This document shows, piece by piece, positions 17,026 to 24,002 of a stretch of 29,195 nucleotides of DNA (positions within the stretch are counted from its first letter, which is position 1; every line of letters starts with the position of its first letter). Where the stretch lies: positions 1-29,195 of the forward strand of contig CAZBMF010000025.1 of the NCBI GenBank assembly GCA_964492925.1, written 5' to 3'. Made by a program: the position numbers and the translations under genes. This stretch comes from VMCP01 sp964492925. GTDB taxonomy: Bacteria; Bacteroidota; Bacteroidia; NS11-12g; UBA955. The notes under the pieces were generated by a model. It was not told where the DNA came from and did no database searches. It saw nothing but the letters and a program-made list of their open reading frames with translations.

Positions 17026-20000
17026 TTAAAAATTCTTTCCAACACAGAAATGAAATAGCTTATTTTGAAGCGAGTTTTCATTATAACCGAACGCCCTTTC
17101 TACTCGGAAATCATAGCCCCAAATGTTGAAATTGATGCCAAATCCCAACCCTAATAAATAAGCGTCCCTCTCAGCATTTACTGTTAGTGTATAAGTGTTC
17201 GTTTGATAAATTTTACTGTTGAAAGGATTGGATAAATCGCCAGGAGTTTTTCCATTGAAAGCGGTTCCAAAATCTAAAAATGCCACAAAAAATAATTTCT
17301 TCCAAAAATTCGATTCAATGACCCGGGATGGAAATAAATTCAAAGGACTCACCAAAACTTCGTTTTGCAAAACGAAACTGCTACTTCCAACCCTTGAACC
17401 AACAAAAAATCCTCTCACATATCCATTGTGCTGCATAAATACTGGTTTGTTAACCTTCAATTGGCTCATTGTAACATTGTCGTATTGTTGGGATATCAAT
17501 GAACCATTGCTTCCCCCAATAATGTAGTAAAAATTATCATTGAATAAACTGTAATTAGCATTTAAAGTTGACTTGAACTCGATATGCTTTCCGATGTAGT
17601 TTAATTTACCAGTGACATTTAACTGTGATAGGTTTTTAAAGCTATCTTCGGATTTTGACGATGAAAGAATGATCCTTAAAAATCCATTGGCAACCCATCC
17701 GCGTTTATTAAAGGATTTACGAGGAGATATCGATAGGTCAATTTCATTGATATGGTGGTAAATATTGGTATTTAAAGTAGCATTTTCGTTGGTATTCAAA
17801 TCAATATCTGATTGTAATTGATAAGCGTATTTAATCGAACTGTTGAAATATTGATTTCTTGTAGTGAGAGCATATCCTAATAAAGCAACTTTATTTTCAA
17901 ACAAATCACCATATATCTGTTTGAATTGTCGCGATCTAAATTGTACAAAAATAGAATGCAACTGTGTTTTGTATTTCTGGTAATTGTGCTCAAATGTTAA
18001 ACCATATCTGTTTCTGTCTACCGTAGAAAATGCAGCTGATGAAAATTGATGCATCTTATTGTCGCTCAAAATTTTATGCTTAAAATATAAGGTTCCAATA
18101 GAGTTGAACAATGAATTTAACGGAATTGTGGTTCGATAAGGCAAATCAATTTCCTCATTGCTAAAATATAACCTTGAACGTGTTGTGAAAAAAGAATTCA
18201 AAAAAGCCGATTTTAAAGGTACAGAAAACAAGGATTTATTGATAGAATGACTGCTTTTAACCTTCATTGGTATAACCTTGTATGGCGAAATGAAATAACC
18301 GTTACTGCTATCGTAGGTTGTGTTGCTTGAAATTTCAGGAAAAGTTGCTTTTAGCGTATCAAATGAAAAAATCTTACGAACANNNNNNNNNNNGTCTTGC
18401 GCATATATCACTTCGTCTTTTTGGAATTTATTCATCATGAATGCTTGTGAAGATTGATAAATTGCATTTATTTCATTGCTGCCAAAACCATTAAATTGCT
18501 GATAAAAATAACCCTTGGTTTCCAATGTTTTAACAATCCAATTCCCTTGAACATAGAATAAATGAATCACCTGCTGTTGGTTTTCTCCCGATTTCACAAA
18601 ACTCAAATGATTTTCAGACTCAATAATCAAATTTTCGAGCTTCAAAGAGCCTATATGACTACTATCGTCATACAATGTATCTTTAATGCCCAATAAAGAT
18701 TGCCTGATTAACATGGAATGATTCTTGTTGTATTTATTGGTTGTAGATACTAAAAAGTACTGGTTGTGCTGCTTTTCATCCAACAAATAATCAAATATAT
18801 ATGATTGCTCAAATTTACTGTCGCTATTGCGATTCAAATCGAAATCAAATTTAAGAATCTCCGATTGTCCGTATGCTTCGTAAATCATGGAATAACCATT
18901 TTCTGTACATTTTAAATTGCGATAAGTACCAGACTTTCCTAACACTTGAATCAATTTAAATGAATTTGGAGCCAATATTTTAGAAATACGCCATTGTCCC
19001 TCATGAAAATGCAACATCATAATACCATTTAAATTTGAAGATGAATTTACTGGGATATAAACAATTTCAAAGCGGTTAAACGTTGATTTATGACTGTTGG
19101 CGATTGAATTTGATTGGTAAACCAAAATATTTTTTTGCTCTATGTGCTTGAATAAATATTGATTTTCAAAATTGTAAACGTTCGTATATATTACATTCGT
19201 TTGATTCTCATTGAATTCAATCATTTGATGCAGAAAATGAGGCGTTTTCGACAAAAAATTGGTAGAGAAATCAGATTTGAAAGATTCTAACTTATACTTT
19301 GATTCAATTTCCACAATTTTATCCCTCAACCATTTTTTGAATTTTAATCCAAATTGATATTCAAATGATCCTTGAAAACTATTTGCATACTTAATTAAAT
19401 ACCAAAAGGCACTGTTGAAACTTCGTCCTTTTTCCTTTTCAAACATATACCAAATAACACAGCCAAAATTGGATTGAACACTTTCCGGAATATAATTGAT
19501 ATTTTTAAAAAATCCTTTTTTTGAATTGATAATAAACTCTTGAAAATCACTCACTTGTATTCCTCCTGAGAAATATTCTACAAAACCTCTTGTAATCCAA
19601 GGTGGAATTGGGGAGTGTTGAATTCCATCCAATTTCTCACGGTATGAAAGTCCGTACAAATATTCTTCAATGAATTGTATGGATGCCCCTTTTTTTACTT
19701 GATATTCAATTTGATGAATACTTGTGCCAATGTAAATTGGCGTGTAAATATTCAAAAAAACAGATGGATGAAGGTGAGAAGTTTCAATTCTCGATGTGGC
19801 TAGATTTTGATACTTTTCGAACGATTCTATTTCATCAAACACAATAAATTTGATGCGGTTACTCATCTTGTAAATGAGGTTCTTTTCGAGTTGGACAACC
19901 GCCCTTTGTGAAAACACTAATAGCGTATCTAATATTTTTGTTTGATTTACTTGTGATATATTGCAACTAACATCCAATACAATTTCAATCTTGTTTTGCT

Positions 20001-20103
20001 GATATAAGACGCTTTTACTGTCAATAGATTGACCATTTAAATGAACCCATGAAAGTACAGTCATCACAAAAATAGTGCAGTATGTAATCTGTTTGCGTCT
20101 CAC
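17026..20103 (-). CDS. Large outer-membrane protein with degenerate peptidase-like N-terminus and beta-barrel C-terminus
   Basis: About 1025 residues, interrupted by an 11-N gap that keeps frame as written. The start is GTG at 20103: the signal peptide begins there (MRRKQITYC...LNGQ), and a consensus -7 box sits 11 bases upstream. Residues ~150-200 contain IQFIEEYLYGLSYREK followed by PPWITRGFVEYFSGG. This resembles the HExxH...(P)W-EG-AEY pattern of peptidase MA-like domains found next to propellers in Bacteroidota, but the HExxH is not present. Residues ~300-600 look like a beta-propeller. From ~700 on there are alternating aromatic and polar strands typical of an outer-membrane barrel, ending in phenylalanine (GKNF). 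The family is not identified with certainty; the barrel and signal peptide are the safest parts. Confidence 0.7.
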   Translation of the reverse strand: MRRKQITYCTIFVMTVLSWVHLNGQSIDSKSVLYQQNKIEIVLDVSCNISQVNQTKILDTLLVFSQRAVVQLEKNLIYKMSNRIKFIVFDEIESFEKYQNLATSRIETSHLHPSVFLNIYTPIYIGTSIHQIEYQVKKGASIQFIEEYLYGLSYREKLDGIQHSPIPPWITRGFVEYFSGGIQVSDFQEFIINSKKGFFKNINYIPESVQSNFGCVIWYMFEKEKGRSFNSAFWYLIKYANSFQGSFEYQFGLKFKKWLRDKIVEIESKYKLESFKSDFSTNFLSKTPHFLHQMIEFNENQTNVIYTNVYNFENQYLFKHIEQKNILVYQSNSIANSHKSTFNRFEIVYIPVNSSSNLNGIMMLHFHEGQWRISKILAPNSFKLIQVLGKSGTYRNLKCTENGYSMIYEAYGQSEILKFDFDLNRNSDSKFEQSYIFDYLLDEKQHNQYFLVSTTNKYNKNHSMLIRQSLLGIKDTLYDDSSHIGSLKLENLIIESENHLSFVKSGENQQQVIHLFYVQGNWIVKTLETKGYFYQQFNGFGSNEINAIYQSSQAFMMNKFQKDEVIYAQDXXXXVRKIFSFDTLKATFPEISSNTTYDSSNGYFISPYKVIPMKVKSSHSINKSLFSVPLKSAFLNSFFTTRSRLYFSNEEIDLPYRTTIPLNSLFNSIGTLYFKHKILSDNKMHQFSSAAFSTVDRNRYGLTFEHNYQKYKTQLHSIFVQFRSRQFKQIYGDLFENKVALLGYALTTRNQYFNSSIKYAYQLQSDIDLNTNENATLNTNIYHHINEIDLSISPRKSFNKRGWVANGFLRIILSSSKSEDSFKNLSQLNVTGKLNYIGKHIEFKSTLNANYSLFNDNFYYIIGGSNGSLISQQYDNVTMSQLKVNKPVFMQHNGYVRGFFVGSRVGSSSFVLQNEVLVSPLNLFPSRVIESNFWKKLFFVAFLDFGTAFNGKTPGDLSNPFNSKIYQTNTYTLTVNAERDAYLLGLGFGINFNIWGYDFRVERAFGYNENSLQNKLFHFCVGKNF
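18383..18393. other. Assembly gap (11 N) inside the outer-membrane protein gene
   Basis: Eleven undetermined bases within the coding sequence. The flanking frames agree with the placeholder length, but the true length is unknown. Confidence 0.97.
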
Positions 20104-20113
20104 CGAATTTGCT

Positions 20114-20121
20114 CAAAAATA
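20114..20121 (-). promoter_or_regulatory. -7 box TATTTTTG of the outer-membrane protein gene
   Basis: Exact TAnnTTTG match on the minus strand ending 11 bases before the GTG start. It supports that start and a very short leader. No clear -33 element. Confidence 0.5.
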
Positions 20122-20166
20122 GGAAATTCCATTTGTTTTTACTCCATGAAAGTCGCATTTATTCTA

Positions 20167-20200
20167 TTTGCTTCTTTGTCGTGAATTGTTTGTAACTTTG
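20167..20200 (+). promoter_or_regulatory. Promoter of rocD
   Basis: TTTG at 20167-20170 and TAACTTTG at 20193-20200, separated by 22 bases, matching the Bacteroidota arrangement TTG-N17-23-TAnnTTTG. A second TTTG lies at 20175-20178. The predicted start of transcription is just after 20203, which rules out the in-frame GTG at 20200 as a start codon. Confidence 0.65.
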
Positions 20201-20214
20201 TGCCTTTGAAAATC

Positions 20215-21438
20215 ATGAGAAATACTGAATATTTTATCCAACTTGAAGACAAATTTGGTGCTCACAACTATCATCCAATTCCTGTGGTGATTGAAAAAGG
20301 ACAAGGAATTCATGTTTGGGATGTGGAGGGAAAGCAGTACATGGACTTTTTATCGGCTTATTCGGCGGTAAACCAAGGACATTGTCACCCACAAATTATT
20401 CAAGCGCTTAAGGAGCAAGCGGATAAATTGACATTAACCAGTAGGGCGTTTCACAACAATATTTTGGGTGAGTATGAAAAATACATCACAGAATTGTTTG
20501 GGTATGATCGTGTTTTGCCAATGAATACAGGTGTAGAAGGAGGGGAGACAGCCATTAAGCTAGCCAGAAAATGGGCCTATGAAGTAAAAGGTATTGAAGC
20601 GAATAAGGCTGAAATTGTTTTTGCTGATGGCAATTTCTGGGGAAGAACCATTGCTGCAGTGAGCTCTAGCACCGATGAAGATTCCTATGGCAATTTTGGT
20701 CCTTTTGTACCAGGGTTTTCTATTGTGCCATACAATGATTTAAAGTCGCTAGAAGAAAAATTTCAAAATAAAAATGTGTGTGCCTTCATGGTTGAACCTA
20801 TACAAGGTGAGGCTGGTGTAGTGGTGCCCGATGAAGGATATTTAAAAGGAGTAAGGGAATTGTGCGATAAATACAATGTATTGTGGATTGCCGATGAGGT
20901 TCAAACCGGTATTGCTAGAACGGGTAAATTGTTTTGCTGCCAACATGAAAATGTGAAACCCGATTTGTTGATTTTAGGTAAAGCATTGGGTGGCGGGGTA
21001 TTGCCTGTAAGTTGTGTTTTAGGTAATGATGAAGTAATGCTAACATTGAAACCTGGTCAACACGGCAGTACTTTTGGGGGAAATCCTCTTGCTTGTGCTG
21101 TGGCAATGGCTTCATTAAAAGTGGTGGAAAATGAGAATTTGGTGGAAAATGCAACTAAAATGGGAGAAATTTTTCGCGAAAGATTAAAAAATATGAACTT
21201 TCCAATTTTCGAAACAGTAAGAGGTAAAGGGCTATTAAACGCCGTTGTAATTAAGCCGTTTGGCAACAACAAAACCGCTTATGATGTTTGTATGGAATTG
21301 AAAAACAATGGCTTGTTGGCAAAACAAACCCATACCCATATTATTCGTTTTGCTCCTCCGTTGATCATCAATGAAACCCAAATTAATGAAGCTGCTGATA
21401 TCATTGAGAAAACAATTTCGGAAATGTTAAGAAATTAA
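20215..21438 (+). CDS. rocD: Ornithine aminotransferase (ornithine-oxo-acid transaminase)
   Basis: A 407-residue class-III PLP-dependent aminotransferase converting ornithine and 2-oxoglutarate to glutamate semialdehyde and glutamate, in arginine/ornithine and proline metabolism. Ornithine aminotransferase features are seen: GAHNYHPIPVVIEKGQG, YMDFLSAYSAVNQGHCHP, MNTGVEGGETAIKLARKW, ADEVQTGIARTGKLF, and the PLP lysine K256 in LILGKALGGGVLPVS, then GSTFGGNPLACAVA. The ATG at 20215 is chosen because the predicted promoter overlaps the GTG 15 bases upstream. Cytosolic, 412 residues if the GTG were used. Transcribed divergently from the outer-membrane protein gene, alone on this strand before the tRNA. 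Confidence 0.95.
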   Translation: MRNTEYFIQLEDKFGAHNYHPIPVVIEKGQGIHVWDVEGKQYMDFLSAYSAVNQGHCHPQIIQALKEQADKLTLTSRAFHNNILGEYEKYITELFGYDRVLPMNTGVEGGETAIKLARKWAYEVKGIEANKAEIVFADGNFWGRTIAAVSSSTDEDSYGNFGPFVPGFSIVPYNDLKSLEEKFQNKNVCAFMVEPIQGEAGVVVPDEGYLKGVRELCDKYNVLWIADEVQTGIARTGKLFCCQHENVKPDLLILGKALGGGVLPVSCVLGNDEVMLTLKPGQHGSTFGGNPLACAVAMASLKVVENENLVENATKMGEIFRERLKNMNFPIFETVRGKGLLNAVVIKPFGNNKTAYDVCMELKNNGLLAKQTHTHIIRFAPPLIINETQINEAADIIEKTISEMLRN

Positions 21439-21468
21439 TTGGATTCCAAAAATATTTGTGTATTTTTG
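21439..21468 (+). promoter_or_regulatory. Promoter of tRNA-Leu and downstream TPR gene
   Basis: TTGG at 21439-21442 and TATTTTTG at 21461-21468 with an 18-base spacer, fitting TTG-N17-23-TAnnTTTG. It lies 14 bases before the mature tRNA 5' end. Confidence 0.6.
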
Positions 21469-21482
21469 CAGTCCCTTAACAC

Positions 21483-21571
21483 GCTCGGGTGGCGGAATAG
21501 GTAGACGCGCAGGACTTAAAATCCTGTTGACAGTAATGTCAGTACGGGTTCGATTCCCGTCCCGAGCACCA
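21483..21571 (+). tRNA. tRNA-Leu (UAA anticodon)
   Basis: A class-II tRNA with a 7-bp acceptor stem (GCTCGGG with CCCGAGC), anticodon stem CAGGA/TCCTG around the loop CTTAAAA (anticodon TAA), a long variable arm (TTGACAGTAATGTCAGT) and a T arm with GGTTCGATTCC. Discriminator is A21568 and the CCA at 21569-21571 is genome-encoded. It decodes UUA (and UUG by wobble). The final A of CCA is also the first base of the next gene's ATG. Confidence 0.97.
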
Positions 21572-22617
21572 TGCGGAAACAAGTATTTCCGATATTAATT
21601 CCCGTCTTTATCTTCTTTGCTTGCGGGAAATCCTTGCCAGATGGAGCGAGGTACATATCACAAACAGACACTTCATTTTCAGCCGATATTCGCTCAATAT
21701 CTGCCAAAATCAATGATGACCCCCAAAATGCGGAAAATTACTACCTCCGTGGCAACTCTTTCTTTTATTCGAACAAAGTAAAAGATGCCATCATCGATTT
21801 AAAAACCGCCATTCAGCTGAATCCCAACAACCCATTGTACCATTTTAGAATGGCTGAATCTTACCTTTCTTTAGATTCCGCAAACTATGATTTGTGCAAT
21901 AAACACCTCACTCAATGCATTCAGTTGAAAAACAACAATTACCCTGAGGCTGAATTACTGCTGTCTAAGCTGTTTATCGCACGACAACAGTATAACGATG
22001 CCTCCAAAATATTGAATCGTTTGGCGGCTGTCCCAGAATATCAAGAAAGAGCCTTGTTGTTAACGGCTGTCTCATTAAAAGAACAAAAAGATACCGTGAA
22101 ATCTTTGATGTTAATAGACAAGATTCTTTTACTCAATCCCAACAACTTTGATGCAACTATGCAAAAAGCAATGTTTCTAATAGACAAAGATCAGGCAATG
22201 TGTGAGAAGTTTGTAAATAAGGCAATTGCTTTAAATGAATTTTCCGATGAAGCGATCTATACCAAGGGATTGATTGAGCAACGCAACAACAATTTTAAAG
22301 ATGCAGTTAAATTATATGAAAAAGTGATTAAAATCAATCCTTACCATATTTATGCCTATTACAACCGTGCTGTTGTAGAAACATTGTTTGAAAACTATGA
22401 AGTTTCCACAGAGTTGTGCGATAAAATAACAACCTTAAATCCCCGTTTTGAAAAAGCCTATGTGCTGAGAGGCTACTGTTTCATGATGTTAAACAATCTA
22501 ACATCTGCCAAAGACAATTTTTCAAAAGCCTTGGTGCTCAATCCAAATTCAACATTGGCGAAAGAGTATTTAAGTGCGTTAAATGGGAAATCTCAACCAA
22601 AGAAATATAAGGATTAA
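21571..22617 (+). CDS. TPR-repeat lipoprotein
   Basis: A 348-residue lipoprotein: MRKQVFPILIPVFIFFAC gives a compact signal sequence with a lipobox FFAC (Cys18). The rest is about eight TPR-like helix pairs, the clearest being ENYYLRGNSFFYSNKVKDAI with LKTAIQLNPNN, DEAIYTKGLIEQRNNNFKDA, IYAYYNRAVVETLFENY and AYVLRGYCFMMLNNL. TPR lipoproteins are usually scaffolds in the periplasm or at the outer membrane; the partner is unknown. The start overlaps the tRNA-Leu CCA by one base, yet no other start restores the signal peptide. It is probably co-transcribed with the tRNA, because no promoter fits between them. Stop is TAA, then a strong terminator. Confidence 0.85.
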   Translation: MRKQVFPILIPVFIFFACGKSLPDGARYISQTDTSFSADIRSISAKINDDPQNAENYYLRGNSFFYSNKVKDAIIDLKTAIQLNPNNPLYHFRMAESYLSLDSANYDLCNKHLTQCIQLKNNNYPEAELLLSKLFIARQQYNDASKILNRLAAVPEYQERALLLTAVSLKEQKDTVKSLMLIDKILLLNPNNFDATMQKAMFLIDKDQAMCEKFVNKAIALNEFSDEAIYTKGLIEQRNNNFKDAVKLYEKVIKINPYHIYAYYNRAVVETLFENYEVSTELCDKITTLNPRFEKAYVLRGYCFMMLNNLTSAKDNFSKALVLNPNSTLAKEYLSALNGKSQPKKYKD

Positions 22618-22643
22618 AGAAAATGATCCATTCTTAATTCCAT

Positions 22644-22673
22644 AAAAAAAAGGCTCCATTTTGGAGCCTTTTT
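22644..22673. terminator. Bidirectional rho-independent terminator
   Basis: AAAAAGGCTCCA, loop TTT, TGGAGCCTTTTT form a 12-bp stem flanked by A and T tracts on both sides. It serves the TPR gene on the plus strand and the lipocalin-like gene on the minus strand, which converge here. Confidence 0.9.
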
Positions 22674-22693
22674 AATGAAAGAAATTTTATCTT

Positions 22694-23164
22694 TTACTTA
22701 GAAAGGGTTAATCTCCAAGTAATGTCTTTACCACTGTTGTCAATTCCTCTGAATCTCATAACAATTGTAGAAGCGCTCATTTGTTCAACAACCCAAGGTA
22801 CTGTATTGCCTAAGAATTTAATTTCGTTAATCATCACAATTTTACCGCTTGGATCAGGCATAGACCATGTACCAGTTGCCGTTGCAGGGTTAGTAGGATC
22901 GCATTTCAATGAATTGTCATTCCAAGTGTAAGCACTTGTTGAGGTGAATTGATAGCTATCGTCTCTTGAACAAGCATCGTATGCTTCAATGGTTCCGTTT
23001 TCAGAACTGTCTTTAAAGGAACTTGTTTTCCAAGCATGCATCATCAATACTTGCTGAGTTGTTTTTCCTGTAATGTCATCAGATGATGAACTTGAGTCGT
23101 CTTTTCCGCATGATGCAATGTAAACCGTTGCAAGCATAGCCAATCCAAATAATACTTTTCTCAT
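22694..23164 (-). CDS. Lipocalin-like lipoprotein
   Basis: A 156-residue lipoprotein with signal sequence MRKVLFGLAMLATVYIASC (Cys19). The mature N-terminus is C-G-K-D-D followed by a serine/aspartate linker. A lysine followed by two acidic residues right after the cysteine resembles the lipoprotein export signal for surface display described in Capnocytophaga and relatives. The rest matches small Bacteroidota lipocalin-like domains: MHAWKTSSFKDS, a paired-cysteine segment ACSRDDSYQF...LKCDPTNP, then TGTWSMPDPSGKIVMI and a closing TWRLTLSK strand. A ligand cannot be inferred. It has its own -7 box 11 bases upstream and shares a terminator with the TPR gene. Confidence 0.82.
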   Translation of the reverse strand: MRKVLFGLAMLATVYIASCGKDDSSSSSDDITGKTTQQVLMMHAWKTSSFKDSSENGTIEAYDACSRDDSYQFTSTSAYTWNDNSLKCDPTNPATATGTWSMPDPSGKIVMINEIKFLGNTVPWVVEQMSASTIVMRFRGIDNSGKDITWRLTLSK

Positions 23165-23174
23165 ATTCTAATTT

Positions 23175-23182
23175 CAAATATA
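23175..23182 (-). promoter_or_regulatory. -7 box TATATTTG of the lipocalin-like gene
   Basis: Exact TAnnTTTG on the minus strand ending 11 bases before the ATG; no clear -33 element. Confidence 0.5.
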
Positions 23183-23230
23183 ACGGAAAATCTAAAATTT
23201 CACAGAAAATCAGAATAAATTACATTGGTA

Positions 23231-23962
23231 TTACCCAATTTCCGATCTTAAATCATTAATCACTTCCGCCGCCATCCGCAGTCCAAAAAGTGCAGGCATG
23301 AATGAAATGGTCCCATAAAATGATTTTTTGAAATTTGATCCATCCGTCAATCTTAAACTTTGTCTGTGCAATTCTCCATAGTTGTAAACTACCTTGAAAC
23401 CACTGTAAATCTTGTGTTTGTGCAGGCGTTTCCTAACGTTTTTGGCGAAAGGACAATTATAAGACTCAGAAATGTCGCCCACAGTTACAGATGCCGCATC
23501 TGTCTTGCCACCCGCACCCATGCTGCTAATGAATCGCTGATTTTCTTCAACACAGGTTTTTATTAAATAGATTTTTGGGGACACTGAGTCGATGCAATCC
23601 ATCACGTAATCGAATTGACTTTTACGTATCAACTGAATGTTGTCTTCTGGTCTTTGGAATTTGTCAATTACCGTTAAATTTAAGTTAGGATTGATATCCA
23701 GCAGCCTTTGTGCCATTACTTCCGCTTTGCCTTTTCCAACAGTAGAGGTCAATGCTGGCAACTGTCTATTTTTATTCGTCTTATCTACGATGTCGCCATC
23801 AATGATGGTCATATTTCCTACACCAGACCTACAAATGAATTCCGCTGCAAAGCTGCCTACGCCGCCCAAACCAACAACCAATACATTGGAGTTGATCAAT
23901 TTTTGCAATTGCTCTTCACCAACAAGCAATTCGGTTCTTTCAAGCCATGAATAATCAATCAT
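23231..23962 (-). CDS. tcdA: tRNA threonylcarbamoyladenosine dehydratase (TcdA/CsdL)
   Basis: A 243-residue E1/ThiF-MoeB-fold enzyme that uses ATP to dehydrate t6A37 of tRNA into cyclic t6A. The N-terminus SWLERTELLVGEEQLQKL precedes the nucleotide-binding GLGGVG (31-36). IIDGDIVDKTNKNRQ (53-67), the DCID segment (122-125) and MGAGGKTDA (148-156) are the TcdA signatures. It lacks the C-terminal ubiquitin-activating parts of true E1s, as expected. Cytosolic. The ATG at 23962 follows a consensus -7 box by only six bases, suggesting a leaderless or near-leaderless message. The downstream lipocalin-like gene has its own -7 box, so this is probably a single-gene unit. Confidence 0.93.
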   Translation of the reverse strand: MIDYSWLERTELLVGEEQLQKLINSNVLVVGLGGVGSFAAEFICRSGVGNMTIIDGDIVDKTNKNRQLPALTSTVGKGKAEVMAQRLLDINPNLNLTVIDKFQRPEDNIQLIRKSQFDYVMDCIDSVSPKIYLIKTCVEENQRFISSMGAGGKTDAASVTVGDISESYNCPFAKNVRKRLHKHKIYSGFKVVYNYGELHRQSLRLTDGSNFKKSFYGTISFMPALFGLRMAAEVINDLRSEIG

Positions 23963-23967
23963 TTGCG

Positions 23968-23975
23968 CAAAAATA
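23968..23975 (-). promoter_or_regulatory. -7 box TATTTTTG of tcdA
   Basis: Exact TAnnTTTG on the minus strand, ending six bases before the tcdA ATG in the 40-base divergent gap to the protease gene. No clear -33 element. Confidence 0.5.
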
Positions 23976-24002
23976 ATGTCACATTTCTAAACTTCCATTG
24001 GA

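Noticed and set aside
20200..20214. GTG at 20200 as the rocD start, adding five residues
   Set aside because: The G at 20200 is the last base of a consensus -7 box, so transcription would begin after it. The ATG at 20215 fits family N-termini.
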